From positions 62,001 to 126,000 of the forward strand of contig NZ_JALKFT010000014.1 in the NCBI RefSeq assembly GCF_023242945.1: a DNA stretch of 64,000 bases, given 5' to 3'. The stretch's first letter is position 1; each line of letters begins with the position of its first letter. This document shows positions 51,014 to 59,883 of the stretch, piece by piece. The stretch is from Frankia umida (lineage in GTDB: Bacteria; Actinomycetota; Actinomycetes; Frankiales; Frankiaceae). The position numbers and the translations under genes are program-made. The notes under the pieces are model-generated. The model was not told the origin of the DNA. It saw only the letters and a list, made by a program, of their open reading frames with translations, and made no database searches.

Positions 51014-52168
51014 ATGAAACTGGACCTGCTGTACGAGTTCCAACCCAAGATCGGGCCATACGCGGAGCCCTTCCCGCACGGCCAGAAGAAAGCCGAACAA
51101 CAGACCTACCAGGAGGCGTTGGCGGAGATCTCCTACGCCGACACCCTTGGTTTCCAGACAGCCTGGGTCGTCGAGCATCACTTCCGGCAGGGACGTTCGG
51201 CCTCGCCGTCGAACGAGGCTGTTCTGGCCGCGTTGTCGCAGCGAACCAGGAACATCAGGCTCGGCTTCGGCGTGGTGCTGCTGCCGGCCGGATTCCAGCA
51301 TCCGGTTCGGGTCGCCGAGAAGGTCGCGACCGTCGACCTGCTCAGCGGCGGCCGGGTGGAGTGGGGCACCGGGCGTTCCACCCCGAACGAGCAGCTCGCC
51401 TTCGGCGTGCCGGCGGACGACCGGTCGCGTGAACTGTGGCAGGAGGCGTTCGAGTTCGTCATCGCCGCCTGGACGAACGAGAAGCTGTCCTGGAAGTCAC
51501 CGAGCATCGACTTTCCGGAACGGTTCATCACTCCCCGGCCCTACCAGGACCCGCATCCGCCGGCCTGGCTCGCCGCGGCGAGTGAGACGTCCGCGTTCAA
51601 CGCGGGCCGGCTCGGCCTTGGCCTGTTGTCCTTCGCCCTGATGCAGCCGGTGTCGAAAATGGCCGAGCACATCGCGACCTACCGGCGCGGACAGGCGGAA
51701 TGCATCACCCCGCTGCCGGCCTTCGCGAACGACCGGGTCGGCGCCTACACGCTCGTGCACTGCACGGATGACCCCGAGGAGGCCGCCCGCTACGGCCTGT
51801 GGGACTCGGTCCGCTGGTGGTACCAGAACCTCGCCGAGTTCACCCTCGAATGGGAACTCGCACATCTGTCGGCCGAGGAAAAAGCGCAGGTCTTTCCACT
51901 GCTGGAGCCCACCATTCGCGGCGACATCGACATCCGGTCCTACACCGAGCAGGATATGGTCATCATCGGGACGCCAGAGGAGTGCCTGGAAAAAATTCTC
52001 CGGTACGAGCAGGCTGGTGTCGACCAGTTGCTGTGCTACACCCAGTTCGGCACGTTGCCGCATGAGAAGGTGCTGCGCAGCATCGAACTGCTCGGCACGA
52101 AGGTCATCCCGGAGCTGGAGAATCGGGGCCATCGTGTCGACTACGAAAAGCTCTTCGGAGGAGTGTGA
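51014..52168 (+). CDS. LLM-class flavin-dependent monooxygenase (bacterial luciferase-like)
   Basis: 384 residues from ATG 51014. The luciferase fold pattern is evident: W-V-V-E-H-H-F-R-Q-G-R-S-A-S-P-S, L-G-F-G-V-V-L-L-P-A-G-F-Q-H-P-V-R-V-A-E and L-S-G-G-R-V-E-W-G-T-G-R-S. Family members use FMNH2 or F420 to hydroxylate or cleave small substrates. It follows the SDR by 70 bases and precedes a small repeat protein by 3 bases. Confidence 0.87.
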   Translation: MKLDLLYEFQPKIGPYAEPFPHGQKKAEQQTYQEALAEISYADTLGFQTAWVVEHHFRQGRSASPSNEAVLAALSQRTRNIRLGFGVVLLPAGFQHPVRVAEKVATVDLLSGGRVEWGTGRSTPNEQLAFGVPADDRSRELWQEAFEFVIAAWTNEKLSWKSPSIDFPERFITPRPYQDPHPPAWLAAASETSAFNAGRLGLGLLSFALMQPVSKMAEHIATYRRGQAECITPLPAFANDRVGAYTLVHCTDDPEEAARYGLWDSVRWWYQNLAEFTLEWELAHLSAEEKAQVFPLLEPTIRGDIDIRSYTEQDMVIIGTPEECLEKILRYEQAGVDQLLCYTQFGTLPHEKVLRSIELLGTKVIPELENRGHRVDYEKLFGGV

Positions 52169-52171
52169 TCG

Positions 52172-52423
52172 ATGGACATGATCTCGCAGCTGCGTGAGGA
52201 GGCCTACCGCCAGGCGGTGGAACAGGCCCGGGGGGAAGCTGAGGCGGGCTTCGAGGCGGCAGCCACCGCCAACGCCGAGAACCCGGACACCGCGGAGCCC
52301 GCGGACCCGACGACCACCACGGACGCCACGGACGCCACGGACGCCACGGACGCCACGGACGCCACGGACGCCACGGACGCCACGGACACAGCGAAGCCCG
52401 CGGAGCGCGGAGACGCGCGCTGA
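52172..52423 (+). CDS. Small protein with D-A-T tandem repeats
   Basis: 83 residues. An amphipathic helical start (M-I-S-Q-L-R-E-E-A-Y-R-Q-A-V-E-Q-A-R-G-E) precedes seven D-A-T triplets encoded by a 9-bp repeat GACGCCACG (52322-52384) and a short charged end. GGAG lies upstream and the start is 3 bases after the LLM stop, so it is probably translated. It might be a small accessory subunit; no family was recognised. Confidence 0.5.
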   Translation: MDMISQLREEAYRQAVEQARGEAEAGFEAAATANAENPDTAEPADPTTTTDATDATDATDATDATDATDATDTAKPAERGDAR

Positions 52424-52475
52424 CGCGGAGGTTCGGGCAGGCGGCGGGTCTGAGGCTGGTCGGGCAGCCGGAGAC

Positions 52476-53291
52476 TCAGGTGGCGAGGCGTCCGCGGGTC
52501 TGCTTGGTGACAATGGTGGCGCAGGCACGCACGCGCGCACCGATGTCGAGGACCTCCCGTCCGGACAGACCCGGCGAGAAGCCCGACGCGGTGATGGCGA
52601 CGAGCACCCGGTGATCGGCGTCGAACACCGGTGCCGAGGCCATACCGAGGTCGTACGTGCGGGTCGGGTCCACTGTGGGCAGGTCGTAGTTGTCGGTGAG
52701 AGACAGCGATCCTGGTCCGGCCGACGGGTCGAGGGCGAGGCCGAGGGCGAACCCCCGCTCGCGGACAGCGGCGAGCCCGAGTCGGACCCGATCCGGTTCG
52801 AGCCCCGCCGGGCCGCGAGCCAGCCACACGTCCACCTCGCGGGGATGTGCCCAGGCCATGAACACCAGGCCGAGCGGCGGATCCAACGGCACCCGTTCGC
52901 CCTCCCGGTAGCCGGGGCCGTACCGCGAGCCGGGCCCACCCACCGCCACGAAGACGATGTCCGTCGGCGTCGCGGCCGTGACCACCACGTCGGCGTCCAG
53001 TTCGGCGCCCAGCGTCGGAATCCGCTCGGCGGCGGCCCGGATCGCCGGATGCTGCTCCAGCGCTACCAGACCCGCACTGACCAGCGCCGGACCGAGCCCG
53101 TAGGTCCGGCGAACCGGATGGCGGCCGAGATACCCGCTCTGTTCGAGAACAGCGAGGATCGCGTGGGCGGAGCCCAGGCTGCTACCGGTGCGCCGGGCGA
53201 TGTCGGAGATCGTGAACTGCTCACCGCGATGCGCGACCAGCAGATCGATGATCTTCAGCGTCTTCTCGGCGGCCGGTGCCGGTCGTGCCAT
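52476..53291 (-). CDS. IclR family transcriptional regulator
   Basis: 271 residues from ATG 53291 (ATG 53306 is in frame just upstream). The N-terminal winged helix-turn-helix reads T-L-K-I-I-D-L-L-V-A-H-R-G-E-Q-F-T-I-S-D-I-A-R-R-T-G-S-S-L-G-S-A-H-A-I-L, and the C-terminal effector domain shows G-E-R-V-P-L-D-P-P-L-G and D-L-G-M-A-S-A-P-V-F. It is flanked by the SDR/LLM genes and the esterase/Rieske genes, and matching palindromes lie upstream of both. Tandem ATGCCGCGACGCCTC-like reiterations occur just before its start. Confidence 0.87.
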   Translation of the reverse strand: MARPAPAAEKTLKIIDLLVAHRGEQFTISDIARRTGSSLGSAHAILAVLEQSGYLGRHPVRRTYGLGPALVSAGLVALEQHPAIRAAAERIPTLGAELDADVVVTAATPTDIVFVAVGGPGSRYGPGYREGERVPLDPPLGLVFMAWAHPREVDVWLARGPAGLEPDRVRLGLAAVRERGFALGLALDPSAGPGSLSLTDNYDLPTVDPTRTYDLGMASAPVFDADHRVLVAITASGFSPGLSGREVLDIGARVRACATIVTKQTRGRLAT

Positions 53292-53442
53292 CGCGCCCGC
53301 TCCCATCCCGACGCCTCGACGCGCCGATGCCGCGACGCCTCGTTGCCTCGTTGCCTCGGCGTCCGGCATCCGGCATCCGGCGTCCGGGCAGGTCGTCGCC
53401 ATCGCGCTTGTCCAGCGGATGCTACGCACCATTTCACGTGGA

Positions 53443-53456
53443 CGAAAAACTTTTCG
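53443..53456. promoter_or_regulatory. Candidate IclR-family operator between regulator and esterase genes
   Basis: CGAAAAACTTTTCG is a perfect palindrome with 6-base arms and a 2-base centre in the 244-base divergent space, in an AT-rich patch unlike the surroundings. It resembles the motif at 50005-50020. Confidence 0.5.
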
Positions 53457-53535
53457 CTCTGACCGCTGTACGGACGCCGCCCACATCGGATCCGGTCGAC
53501 CGGCCTGACTGCCAGGAAAGGCTGCTCCCACCCAG

Positions 53536-54615
53536 ATGACCACTTCCCATCCCGGTCGTGCCGGCCGGCCCGCCGGCGGCGGCGTTCCCGCTTCCCAAGC
53601 CGCCTCCCCCACCGCGGCGTTCTCTGATGCCGCCACTCCCGACGCGGCGTTCTCCCCGGCAGCCGGCCCATCCGCCCATGTCCCAGTCGGGTCCCGCGCA
53701 GCCCCACTCGACAGCTGGACGCTGCCGCCGTTACGCGCATCGACATGGCCGACACCACCCGTGCTCGCCGCCCGTCGTGCGACGATCGCCGCCCTCGAAC
53801 CGCCGGCACCGACACCGGAGATCCGGGTGTTACAGGCCGACTGGTCGGGCGTTCGCTGCGTGGTGTGCACCCCGCCGGAGCCCCGCGACGTCCTGCTGTA
53901 CCTGCACGGAGGCGGCTACAGGCTGGGCCGGGCAGCCGAGTTCACGCCGTTCGCCGCCCGGCTGGCCGCGGCCACCCGTGCCGAGGTCGTCGTCGTCGAC
54001 TACCGTCTCGCGCCCGAGTATCCCTACCCGGCGGCCCTCCACGACACGGCGTCGGTCTACACCCGACTCGTGGCCGCCTCGAAGCGACCACCGATCCTCG
54101 TGGGTGATTCGGCGGGCGGGGGGCTCGCCGCGGCGCTGACGATCGCGACTGGCCGGGCCGGCACGGCCCCGCCACGCGGCCTGGTCCTGATCTCGGCATG
54201 GCTGGACCTGCACTGCACCGCGCCGAGCTACCGGTCCCGGGCCGCCCACGACCGAATGTTCTCCCTCGCGTCCGCCCGCGAAGCCGCCGACCAGTACCTT
54301 CAAGGTCATCATCCGGACGACCCGCTGGCCTCGCCCGTTCTGGGCGACGTCACCGGATTTCCCCCGACGCTGCTGTTCGCGAGCTCCGACGAGGTCCTGC
54401 TCGACGACACGATCCGCATGGCATCCGCGTTGGCGCAGGCTCGGGTACCGGTAGCAACCAGGATCATGCCCGGTCTGCCGCACACCTGGCCCAACGTTCT
54501 GCCCGACCATCCTGACACCACCGCCGCGCTGCGCACGATCGCCCACTTCGTCGACGGCTCGTCGCCACCGGACGCGAGGCCGCACGCCACACCGACGCCG
54601 CCCCTGAGCCCCTGA
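53536..54615 (+). CDS. Alpha/beta hydrolase, hormone-sensitive lipase (esterase family IV) type
   Basis: 359 residues. The oxyanion motif Y-L-H-G-G-G-Y, the nucleophile elbow V-G-D-S-A-G-G-G-L, a D-E-V-L-L-D-D acidic region and L-P-H-T-W for the catalytic His are all present. The first 60 residues are Ala/Pro-rich and poorly conserved, so a later start is possible. The C-terminus runs into an 8-bp tandem repeat. It probably hydrolyses an ester intermediate in the IclR-controlled pathway. Confidence 0.87.
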   Translation: MTTSHPGRAGRPAGGGVPASQAASPTAAFSDAATPDAAFSPAAGPSAHVPVGSRAAPLDSWTLPPLRASTWPTPPVLAARRATIAALEPPAPTPEIRVLQADWSGVRCVVCTPPEPRDVLLYLHGGGYRLGRAAEFTPFAARLAAATRAEVVVVDYRLAPEYPYPAALHDTASVYTRLVAASKRPPILVGDSAGGGLAAALTIATGRAGTAPPRGLVLISAWLDLHCTAPSYRSRAAHDRMFSLASAREAADQYLQGHHPDDPLASPVLGDVTGFPPTLLFASSDEVLLDDTIRMASALAQARVPVATRIMPGLPHTWPNVLPDHPDTTAALRTIAHFVDGSSPPDARPHATPTPPLSP

Positions 54616-54656
54616 GCCCCTGAGCCCCTGAGCCCCTGAGCCCCTGAGCCCCTGAG
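54601..54656. repeat. Seven tandem copies of CCCCTGAG across a stop codon
   Basis: The 8-bp unit is repeated seven times without change. It begins within the last codons of the esterase gene and includes its TGA, so repeat-number changes would alter the protein end. Confidence 0.85.
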
Positions 54657-55068
54657 CCTCCCATCGCCGCGCGCTCCCGATACGCCGATGTTCGACGGCC
54701 GCCACCAGCCCGTAACGGCATCGGCGGACAGTGGGCGAGCCAGCTTCACGCGGTCGTCCGCCAACGAGCCAGACGGCGGGAGATCCCATCGGCGAGGGAG
54801 CAGCAGCGGCGAGGGCAGGGGAGGTGCGCTGGGGATGAGCGGAGACCGCCACCTCGACGTACGCCGGCAGGTCCACCGGCGTGCCTGGGTCCGGGGGCGA
54901 ATCGCGCACGGCGCCTGACACCGTTGACGCCCAGCCGATCGACATCCAACCGAGGACAGTCGACCGGGCCCCGCACCGTGGCGGCGCCGACCAGCGGCGT
55001 CGCCCGGGGCAGGATGGCTGTTCTTCGCCTGCGCGCCCAGGCACTCGCCCACGCCCCTCGAGGTATCG
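54657..55068 (+). other. Intergenic region before the Rieske gene
   Basis: About 410 bases. Neither strand shows a supported gene, although the minus strand is open by composition. No operator like those at 50005 and 53443 was seen. GAGG at 55060-55063 serves the following start. Confidence 0.45.
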
Positions 55069-56163
55069 ATGTCAGACATCCGCGCCGCGCTGGCGGCGCC
55101 CCCCAGCGACTGTTCCTTCGATCCGGACGACTGGGCGATCCTTGCCCGGCACTGGTACCCGGTCGCGCTGTCCCGGGAGGTCGGTGACCAGCCGGTCGCG
55201 GTACGCCTGCTCGACGAGCAGTTGGTCATCTACCGAGCCGGCAGTCAGGTGGTCGTCGCCCGCGACCTGTGCCCGCACCGCGGGGTGCCGCTGAGCATGG
55301 GCGTGGGTGACGGCCGTACCGTTGCCTGCGCCTACCACGGGCTGCGCTTCGGCGCCGACGGTGCCTGCGTGGCCATCCCCGCACATCCAGCCGCGAAGAT
55401 CCCGGCGCGGATGGCCCTGGCGACCTGCCCGGCCGAGGAACGCTACGGGCTGATCTGGACCTGCCTGCGCCCCGACTCCGACCGGCCTCTCCCCGGTGAC
55501 ACCCACACCGGCGAAACCACCCCGGGGCGAGCCATCCCCGTCATCCCACGCATGCCACACTGGGACGATCCGGGATTCCAACGCGTGACATGTCCCAGTT
55601 TCGATCTGGCCGCTTTCGCCGGCCGCCAGGTCGAGGGCTTTCTCGACGTCGCGCACTTCGCGTTCGTGCACGCCGGCAGCTTCGCCGACCCGGACAACAC
55701 CGAGGTACCCGAGTACACGTCGACCCCCACCGAGCACGGCTTCACCGCCGACTACTGGAGCACGGTCGCGAACTTCCCCCACGGCAGCGGACTGACCGCG
55801 CCGCCCGGGTTCCGCTGGCTGCGCCGCTTCGACGCCCATCTGCCGTTCACAGCCACCCTCGTCGTGCACTTCCCCGACGACGGCCGGCTTTCGATCATGA
55901 ATGCCGCCTCTCCGGTCTCCGCCCGCCAGACCCGGATGTTCGCGCCGATCGCGAAGAACTTTGCCACCGACCAGCCCGCGCAGGACATCTACGACTTCAA
56001 CGTGCGGATCTTCGCCGAGGACCGGACCATCGTCGAGGCGCAACGCCCCGAGAACCTTCCCCTGGACCCCCGGATCGAGGTGAACATTCCCGCGGACCGC
56101 AGTTCCGTCGCCTACCGGCGGGGCCTGCGCGCGCTTGGCCTGTCCCGTTTCTTCACCGCCTGA
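55069..56163 (+). CDS. Rieske oxygenase (vanillate O-demethylase oxygenase-like)
   Basis: 364 residues. The Rieske site is canonical: C-P-H-R-G-V-P-L-S-M-G and C-A-Y-H-G-L-R-F. The mononuclear iron region reads E-G-F-L-D-V-A-H-F-A-F-V-H. An early W-Y-P-V-A matches the VanA/LigX-like branch that demethylates or hydroxylates aromatic acids. No reductase gene is adjacent. It lies in the IclR-associated cluster and is followed by a deaminase. Confidence 0.9.
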   Translation: MSDIRAALAAPPSDCSFDPDDWAILARHWYPVALSREVGDQPVAVRLLDEQLVIYRAGSQVVVARDLCPHRGVPLSMGVGDGRTVACAYHGLRFGADGACVAIPAHPAAKIPARMALATCPAEERYGLIWTCLRPDSDRPLPGDTHTGETTPGRAIPVIPRMPHWDDPGFQRVTCPSFDLAAFAGRQVEGFLDVAHFAFVHAGSFADPDNTEVPEYTSTPTEHGFTADYWSTVANFPHGSGLTAPPGFRWLRRFDAHLPFTATLVVHFPDDGRLSIMNAASPVSARQTRMFAPIAKNFATDQPAQDIYDFNVRIFAEDRTIVEAQRPENLPLDPRIEVNIPADRSSVAYRRGLRALGLSRFFTA

Positions 56164-56269
56164 ACCAGTTCCGCCCATCTCCCGACAACCTCGTCCCGTC
56201 CCCGTCGAGGCCATCGAGCCATCAGGGCGCCGCCCGGCTCCCACCAGACCGTCGAAGGGCTTCCCGCGT

Positions 56270-56917
56270 ATGACGCACTCCCGTTCCGTCGAACCGTCGG
56301 CATCTGCCGGTGCGGGCCCGGTCGCCGCTCTCGACATCCCGTTGCCCAGCTGGGTCGACGACGAGGTCGATGCTGTCGGCGCCGCACTTCCCGACGTCGA
56401 GGACCGGATGCGCCTCGCCCTGCGGCTTGCGGCCCGTAACCACGTCGAGGGACACGGCGGACCGTTCGCGGCGGTGGTCGCCAACCCGGTCACCGGACAG
56501 ATCCACGCGGCCGGGGTGAACCTCGTCCTGGCCACCGGACTGTCGACCATGCACGCCGAGGTCACAGCGCTCTCCTTCGCGCAGGCCCGGCTCGGCTCAT
56601 GGGATCTCAGTGCCACGGGTGACCCGGTCGAGATCGTGGTCAACTGGCGGCCCTGTGTCATGTGCTACGGCGCGGTCATGTGGTCCGGCGTCCAGATGCT
56701 CACCATCGCCGGTGAAGGCGAGGAGGTCGAGACGCTCACCGGCTTCGACGAGGGCCCGATGCGCGACGACTGGGCCCAGCAGTTCGAGCGCCGCGGCATC
56801 ACCGTACGTACCGACATTCTGCGGGACGAGGCGCTGGCCGTCTTCGCCGAGTACGGCAGTCGCAAGGATGCCGTCGTCTACAACGCCCGCCGTGGCGCCA
56901 CGGTGGCCGCACCCTGA
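56270..56917 (+). CDS. Cytidine/guanine deaminase-family protein
   Basis: 215 residues from ATG 56270. The zinc site is seen in M-H-A-E-V-T-A-L (His and catalytic Glu) and R-P-C-V-M-C-Y-G-A-V (two Cys). Compared with guanine deaminases the E-P-C motif is R-P-C, so the substrate pocket may differ. C-terminal residues D-D-W-A-Q-Q-F-E-R-R-G-I resemble the nucleoside deaminase group. It starts 106 bases after the Rieske gene, probably in the same transcript. Confidence 0.85.
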   Translation: MTHSRSVEPSASAGAGPVAALDIPLPSWVDDEVDAVGAALPDVEDRMRLALRLAARNHVEGHGGPFAAVVANPVTGQIHAAGVNLVLATGLSTMHAEVTALSFAQARLGSWDLSATGDPVEIVVNWRPCVMCYGAVMWSGVQMLTIAGEGEEVETLTGFDEGPMRDDWAQQFERRGITVRTDILRDEALAVFAEYGSRKDAVVYNARRGATVAAP

Positions 56918-56959
56918 CCCAGGCGATTCGCGGCTGCTCACACCGCCGTCTCCCACATC

Positions 56960-57670
56960 TCAGCGGGATACCGCGACCACCTGGTCGAGCCATGCGTGGA
57001 ACACCCGCCGGGACCGGGCCGCAAGGTCCGGACCATGCCGCTGCGCGTCGGCGCGAAGCGTGTGCGGATCCAGCCGGTGCGCGGCGAGCTCATGGGCATG
57101 CCCGATCAACCATCGCTCGAGCTGGCTGTGGTCGGCCTCAAGATGGAACTGCAACCCCAGGACCGCGTTTCCCCATTCGAAGGCCTGGTACGGAAAACCG
57201 GGCGTCCGCGCAAGGTGCCTCGCACCGGCGGGAATCGTGAACTGATCGCCGTGCCAGTGCAGAACCGGAACATCCCCGAGCGCGCCAAGCACGGACTCCT
57301 CCCCCGCCCGGGTCAGGGTCAGCGGCGCGTATCCGATCTCCACCTGACCGGTCGACGCGACCTGGGCTCCCAACGCCCGGGCGACAAGCTGTGCGCCCAG
57401 ACATACCCCGAGGGTGGGAAGTTCCAGCGCCAGTCGCCCGCCGAGCGCCTGGATCTCATCGGCGAGAAACGGGTACCGTGCGACATCGCCCACGCCGATG
57501 GGCCCGCCAAGAACGACAAGCAGGTCGGCGTCGACGACTTCTGGTTCTACTATCGGATCGATACCGGCATCGACATACCGGGTCTGGTAGCCGTGCTGTG
57601 TGAGGAGCGGGCCGAGTATTCCGAGGTCCTCGAAGGGGACGTGGCGGACTGCGACCGCGGTTCGGGGCAT
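56960..57670 (-). CDS. Class I glutamine amidotransferase-like protein (GMP synthase domain type)
   Basis: 236 residues from ATG 57670, GGGAG upstream. It shows L-L-V-V-L-G-G-P-I-G-V-G, the nucleophile elbow L-G-V-C-L-G-A-Q-L-V-A-R-A-L, and the His-Glu pair in L-Q-F-H-L-E-A-D. The W-H-G-D-Q-F motif is also typical. Stand-alone members hydrolyse gamma-glutamyl amides (PuuD-like) or glutamine for an unknown partner. It is convergent with the deaminase gene. Confidence 0.87.
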   Translation of the reverse strand: MPRTAVAVRHVPFEDLGILGPLLTQHGYQTRYVDAGIDPIVEPEVVDADLLVVLGGPIGVGDVARYPFLADEIQALGGRLALELPTLGVCLGAQLVARALGAQVASTGQVEIGYAPLTLTRAGEESVLGALGDVPVLHWHGDQFTIPAGARHLARTPGFPYQAFEWGNAVLGLQFHLEADHSQLERWLIGHAHELAAHRLDPHTLRADAQRHGPDLAARSRRVFHAWLDQVVAVSR

Positions 57671-57686
57671 CGGCTCGTTCTCCCGG

Positions 57687-59234
57687 TTAAAAATCGGCGT
57701 ACGTCTCCGGGTACACGTGATACACCTGCTCCTCGGGGGTCGTCCACACGAAATGCCCGGGCTCCGGCTGGCGGAGATCCCATCTCTTCCCCGCACCGGC
57801 AGGCATCCGATCCGCCTGATGCTTCAGACGGTGATGCGCCCGGCACTGCGGCCCCAGATTCCCCGGCTCGGTCCGGCCGCCCCGCGCCGACCCCCGCGTG
57901 TGATCCAGATCGCAGGATGTGGCGGGAAGGTCACACGTCGGGAAGACACACGTCGTGTTCCGAGCCCGGACATACCGGGCCAGCGGAGCCGACGGAAACC
58001 GGCGATCACCCACATCCAGGACCTGCCCCCGCTTCGGGGCCGTCAGCACCCGCCGCCACGTGCACCCCGCGTCGGCAGTCATCTCACGCACGATCTCCGC
58101 GGGAATCGGACCGTAACCCGGCACCTCGCCCGGATGCTGCGCCAGACCCATCAACGTCTCGAACGGAACGATCACCTGCATCTCGACGTTGACCCGGCCC
58201 CGGTCACGCCCCATCAGCAGGTCGAACAGCACATCCGCCCGACGCTGAGCGAGACTCCGCTTCTCCCGCCCTTCAGCATCCCCCCGACCGTCCGTCTGAT
58301 CACCCCGCCGGCCATCCGTCCGGCCGTTCCCCTGGCCACCCGCCTGGGCGTTCCCCTGATCGTCGACTTGGTCGTCGGCCTGCTTCGCGAGCTCATCGAT
58401 CCGTGTGAACGCCGCCAGCGCCTGCTCCGCCGGCAACAACGCCGACAGACGGCCCATCCCATCGGCCTCCGGATGCAACGCCACGCCCCGCTTCTTCTCC
58501 GCCTTACGCCGCCGCCGATCCGCCCCGTCCGGATCGACCTTCGCGACCCGCCGGCTCACCGCCGCACCGAACGCCCTGTGCGTACGACGGCCACCCCCGT
58601 TGCCCAGCACCGGCCCGAGGACCTCCCTGGCGTGACCATCCGCCAGATTCACCGTAAACCGATCCAATGCCGCCACCCGACCCACATCCAACACACCCTG
58701 CGCCAGGGCCACCACCGCCTCCGGCAACCGACGCACACACCGCTCCGCGAACGCCAGCTCCCGACACCCCTGCGTCGCCGCCACATTTGCCACCAACGAC
58801 AGCTCATCACCCGCGAACGCCGCGAACATCCGCGGCGACCCATCCGCGCCCTCCCCCGCGCCACCCACCGGCCCACCCCGCCCCCGCGACGCCGACGAAC
58901 CCGCGACCTCCACCGGCCGGCCCCGCGCGAACTGCGCCCGCACCAGCAACCGCACCGCCTCCCACCGCGCGATCACCCCCGCGATCTCACGATCCATCTC
59001 CAGACAACGACCAGGCCCCCACTCCCCGATACGGCTCCCATCGATCTCCGCCGACGCCAACAGATCAGCCGTACCATCCGACCCCTCACCCCCCACCCGC
59101 ACCCGCGACGCCGCCACTTCCACGCACCTGAGAACACCAGCCACGACACACCTCCAGGCGACATTCACTGCCCGCCGGCAGAACACGTCCACCGACCGGC
59201 CGGGAAAAGAAACCGGCACGTCCACGATCATCAT
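57687..59234 (-). CDS. DUF222 / HNH endonuclease domain protein (13E12 repeat family)
   Basis: 515 residues. The N-terminal and central part is DUF222 (R-M-F-A-A-F-A-G-D-E-L..., L-P-E-A-V-V-A-L-A-Q-G-V-L-D-V-G-R-V-A-A-L-D). The C-terminal HNH nuclease reads C-V-F-P-T-C-D-L-P-A-T-S-C-D-L-D-H-T and N-L-G-P-Q-C-R-A-H-H-R-L-K-H, with zinc Cys pairs and the catalytic H-x-x-...-N...H. A Gln/Gly/Asp insert (Q-A-D-D-Q-V-D-D-Q-G) interrupts DUF222. ATG 59231 or 59234 is the start. No ribosome-binding site precedes it, but an SOS box lies 5 bases upstream. Confidence 0.9.
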   Translation of the reverse strand: MMIVDVPVSFPGRSVDVFCRRAVNVAWRCVVAGVLRCVEVAASRVRVGGEGSDGTADLLASAEIDGSRIGEWGPGRCLEMDREIAGVIARWEAVRLLVRAQFARGRPVEVAGSSASRGRGGPVGGAGEGADGSPRMFAAFAGDELSLVANVAATQGCRELAFAERCVRRLPEAVVALAQGVLDVGRVAALDRFTVNLADGHAREVLGPVLGNGGGRRTHRAFGAAVSRRVAKVDPDGADRRRRKAEKKRGVALHPEADGMGRLSALLPAEQALAAFTRIDELAKQADDQVDDQGNAQAGGQGNGRTDGRRGDQTDGRGDAEGREKRSLAQRRADVLFDLLMGRDRGRVNVEMQVIVPFETLMGLAQHPGEVPGYGPIPAEIVREMTADAGCTWRRVLTAPKRGQVLDVGDRRFPSAPLARYVRARNTTCVFPTCDLPATSCDLDHTRGSARGGRTEPGNLGPQCRAHHRLKHQADRMPAGAGKRWDLRQPEPGHFVWTTPEEQVYHVYPETYADF

Positions 59235-59238
59235 TTTA

Positions 59239-59254
59239 TCGAACGCATGTTCTA
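59239..59254 (-). promoter_or_regulatory. SOS box (LexA site) at the start of the DUF222-HNH gene
   Basis: TCGAACGCATGTTCTA matches the actinobacterial LexA consensus TCGAAC-n4-GTTCGA in 11 of 12 arm bases. It abuts the start codon, so LexA would block both promoter and leaderless initiation. In mycobacteria, members of the 13E12 repeat family are known to carry LexA-bound SOS boxes. Confidence 0.75.
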
Positions 59255-59853
59255 ATCTTACGATCGCCGGAAACGCCCGACAAGACCCGTCAGGAAAATC
59301 TGCGGAGCGGATGCGCCATCACCACTTCGCACAACCACAACACCAAGCCCGCCACCCCGAGCAGCCCCGCGAAGACCAGCCAGATCCTCAAGGAAACAGC
59401 CACGCCCGAAATCGACACTCGACAACACGACCACCAGCCACCAGCCGCTGCCGGCACTCACCAGAACCCGACAGGCTGCGTGATGGACCGAGAGCGCACT
59501 CGAAGCGAACATCAGGCAGTACATCACCGCACCCAGTCCAGCCAGTACACATTCGCGCATGCACACGACGGCGAAGAACCCGGTCGAGACAGGCCACACC
59601 AACCGCCACACGCACCAGGGCGCGACCAGTCCACACGGTTCACACCACAAAGCACCGCGCCAACGCGCGGGCTCCAGACGAAAGCGTCGGCTCGACCGCC
59701 ACAGCCCGCACAGTCGAGCTGGACCCCGAGCAGGCAGCGACTTCGCCCATCGGTCCATCGGCCCAGCCGCCGAGCCGATGGACCGCCACCGCCACCGCCG
59801 GCACCGGCGATCGCGACCCACATCCGAAAGGTCCTGACAGCACCCCACGGAAG
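59255..59853 (+). other. Intergenic region of about 600 bases
   Basis: No gene is supported. The plus strand is A- and C-rich (CACAACCACAACACC-type stretches), unlike the flanking coding DNA, and long open frames on both strands have no ribosome-binding site or family likeness. It may be decayed DNA. Confidence 0.45.
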
Positions 59854-59870
59854 TTCTACTCTTCGTAGAA
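59854..59870. promoter_or_regulatory. Candidate TetR operator before the FAD monooxygenase
   Basis: TTCTAC-TCTTC-GTAGAA is a perfect inverted repeat with 6-base arms, ending 13 bases before the ATG of the monooxygenase and overlapping its ribosome-binding region. The TetR gene downstream is the obvious candidate to bind it. Confidence 0.55.
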
Positions 59871-59883
59871 GAAGGGGGAGTCG

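Noticed and set aside
57600..59255. 551-codon plus-strand frame opposite the DUF222-HNH gene
   Set aside because: Pro/Arg/His-rich translation typical of antisense GC-rich DNA, while the minus strand encodes a clear DUF222-HNH protein.
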